Shown here: positions 41,434 through 42,263 of the stretch, in pieces | How the letters are laid out: the number at the start of each line of letters is the position of its first letter | How positions within the stretch are numbered: position 1 is the stretch's first letter | Source: Oscillospiraceae bacterium | GTDB lineage: Bacteria; Bacillota; Clostridia; Oscillospirales; CAG-272 | Length of the DNA stretch: 42,263 bases | Direction of reading: 5' to 3' | Assembly: GCA_015064805.1 (NCBI GenBank) | Contig: SVRN01000017.1 | Span: 1 to 42,263, forward strand | Position numbers and translations under genes: made by a program | Notes under the pieces: model-generated | What the model was told of the DNA's origin: nothing | Database searches by the model: none | Seen by the model: the letters and a program-made list of their open reading frames with translations, nothing else

Positions 41434-42263
41434 TCAACGGTTCAAATACTCATCGATCGCCCGTGCCGCGGTTTTGCCTGCGCCCATGGCCGAGATAACG
41501 GTGGCCGCGCCCGTGACGGCATCGCCGCCCGCGTACACGGCGTTCCGTGAGGTCAGGCCGTCCTCGTTTACGATGATACCGCCGCGGCTGTTGACCTCCA
41601 GCCCCCGGGTGGTCGATTTGATCAGCGGATTGGGCGAGGTTCCGATGGACATGATGACCGTATCCACCTCCATCTCAAACGCGCTGTTCGGGATCTCGAC
41701 GGGACGGCGACGGCCTCTGGCGTCGGGCTCGCCCAGCTCCATTCTCACGCAACGCATGCCGCGAACAAATCCGTTTTTGGGATTGCGGGGATCGTCGGGA
41801 TTTTGGTAGCCCAGAATCTCGGTCGGGTTGCAGAGCAGGCAAAATTCAATGCCCTCCTCCTCGGCGTGCTCGACCTCCTCGCGGCGGGCAGGCAGCTCAT
41901 CCATCGAACGGCGATAAACGATAGATACCTTATCAGCGCCCAGACGAAGTGCCGTTCTGGCCGCGTCCATCGCGACGTTACCGCCGCCAACCACAGCCAC
42001 GCGACCGCCCTTCATCATGGGGGTGTCTGCATCCGTGCGATAGCCCTTCATCAGATTACTGCGCGTCAGAAATTCATTGGCCGAGTAAACGCCGCACAGA
42101 CCCTCGCCGGGAATGCCCATAAAGTTGGGAAGTCCAGCGCCCGAGCCGATGAACACGGCCTCGTAGCCCATATCAAACAGCTCGTCGACGGTCAGCGTCT
42201 TGCCGATGACGACGTTGGTTTCGATCTTCACGCCAAGAGATTTGAGCGTTTCGACCTCGCGCG
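41434..42263 (-). CDS. gltA: Glutamate synthase small subunit type FAD/NADPH oxidoreductase, C-terminal part
   Basis: The reading frame enters at the right window edge (REVETLKSLGVKIETN) and gives the last ~276 residues of a protein normally about 460-500 long. It has the FIGSGAGLPNFMGIPGE segment, the NADPH-binding VAVVGGGNVAMDAARTALRLGA, and the closing FAD motif VYAGGDAVTGAATVISAMGAG. Homotetrameric NADPH-dependent glutamate synthase and related subunits (GltD family, also partnered with NfnA-type proteins) pass electrons from NADPH to flavin for glutamate formation. The N-terminal Fe-S region and any partner gene are outside the window, so NfnB-type function cannot be excluded. Confidence 0.9.
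   Translation of the reverse strand, partial: REVETLKSLGVKIETNVVIGKTLTVDELFDMGYEAVFIGSGAGLPNFMGIPGEGLCGVYSANEFLTRSNLMKGYRTDADTPMMKGGRVAVVGGGNVAMDAARTALRLGADKVSIVYRRSMDELPARREEVEHAEEEGIEFCLLCNPTEILGYQNPDDPRNPKNGFVRGMRCVRMELGEPDARGRRRPVEIPNSAFEMEVDTVIMSIGTSPNPLIKSTTRGLEVNSRGGIIVNEDGLTSRNAVYAGGDAVTGAATVISAMGAGKTAARAIDEYLNR

Overview
The window looks like a chromosomal segment of an uncultured gut-type Firmicute of class Clostridia. The evidence is strong AGGAGG-type ribosome binding sites, Gram-positive lipoprotein signal peptides ending in a lipobox Cys, very large repeat-built surface proteins with no outer-membrane machinery, and a fragment of a spore-coat-type manganese catalase (CotJC) at the left edge. 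The exact genus cannot be told. Most genes are moderately GC-rich with strong codon bias. The long lipoprotein at 24852-30476 and the 161-residue gene at 32414-32899 look more AT-rich and less biased. No tRNA, rRNA or CRISPR array was seen.

Left part (1-4191): a 3' fragment of a cotJC-like gene abuts a large serine recombinase that is translationally coupled to a 43-codon ORF. Next comes a minus-strand operon of two half-size chromate transporter proteins and dapF (lysine and peptidoglycan precursor synthesis). From 4192 to 13088, all on the minus strand, lie an orphan solute-binding lipoprotein, a 1112-residue membrane-anchored protein with four jelly-roll-like modules, and a three-gene operon: TauE/SafE permease, P1 (DmpA-type) peptidase, and a lipoprotein with a phosphodiester glycosidase (NAGPA) domain. 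A divergent LysR regulator shares with this operon a symmetric site in which two sigma-A promoters overlap face to face.

Middle part (13189-24185): the LysR gene is followed by a clan GH-D (alpha-galactosidase-like) hydrolase, which converges on a GH123/DUF4091 hydrolase. Upstream of the latter is a 902-residue lipoprotein amidase carrying a ~130-residue domain shared with the 1112-residue protein. A small multi-pass membrane protein with an apparent frameshift at its start, a MATE exporter, and a membrane-sensor/LuxR fusion regulator follow.

Right part (24203-42263): the sensor-regulator gene is followed by a weak-minus-35 promoter preceded by three helically phased TTTCACCC repeats. This promoter drives an unrecognised 144-residue protein and an 1874-residue Cys-rich modular lipoprotein. 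Between that gene and pyk is a promoter-driven RNA candidate with 6S-RNA-like architecture. Beyond a small membrane protein is a 2058-residue surface protein with a 960-residue helical stalk. Its two module types occur in the mirror-symmetric order A B AA B AAA B AA B A. A small Cys-rich protein, a LuxR-type regulator behind a promoter covered by three 25-bp operator repeats, and the C-terminal part of glutamate synthase small subunit (gltA/gltD type) close the window.

The best candidates for new biology are the 6S-like RNA, the regulated surface-protein loci with their operator arrays, the symmetric overlapping promoter, and the shared domain of the surface proteins.
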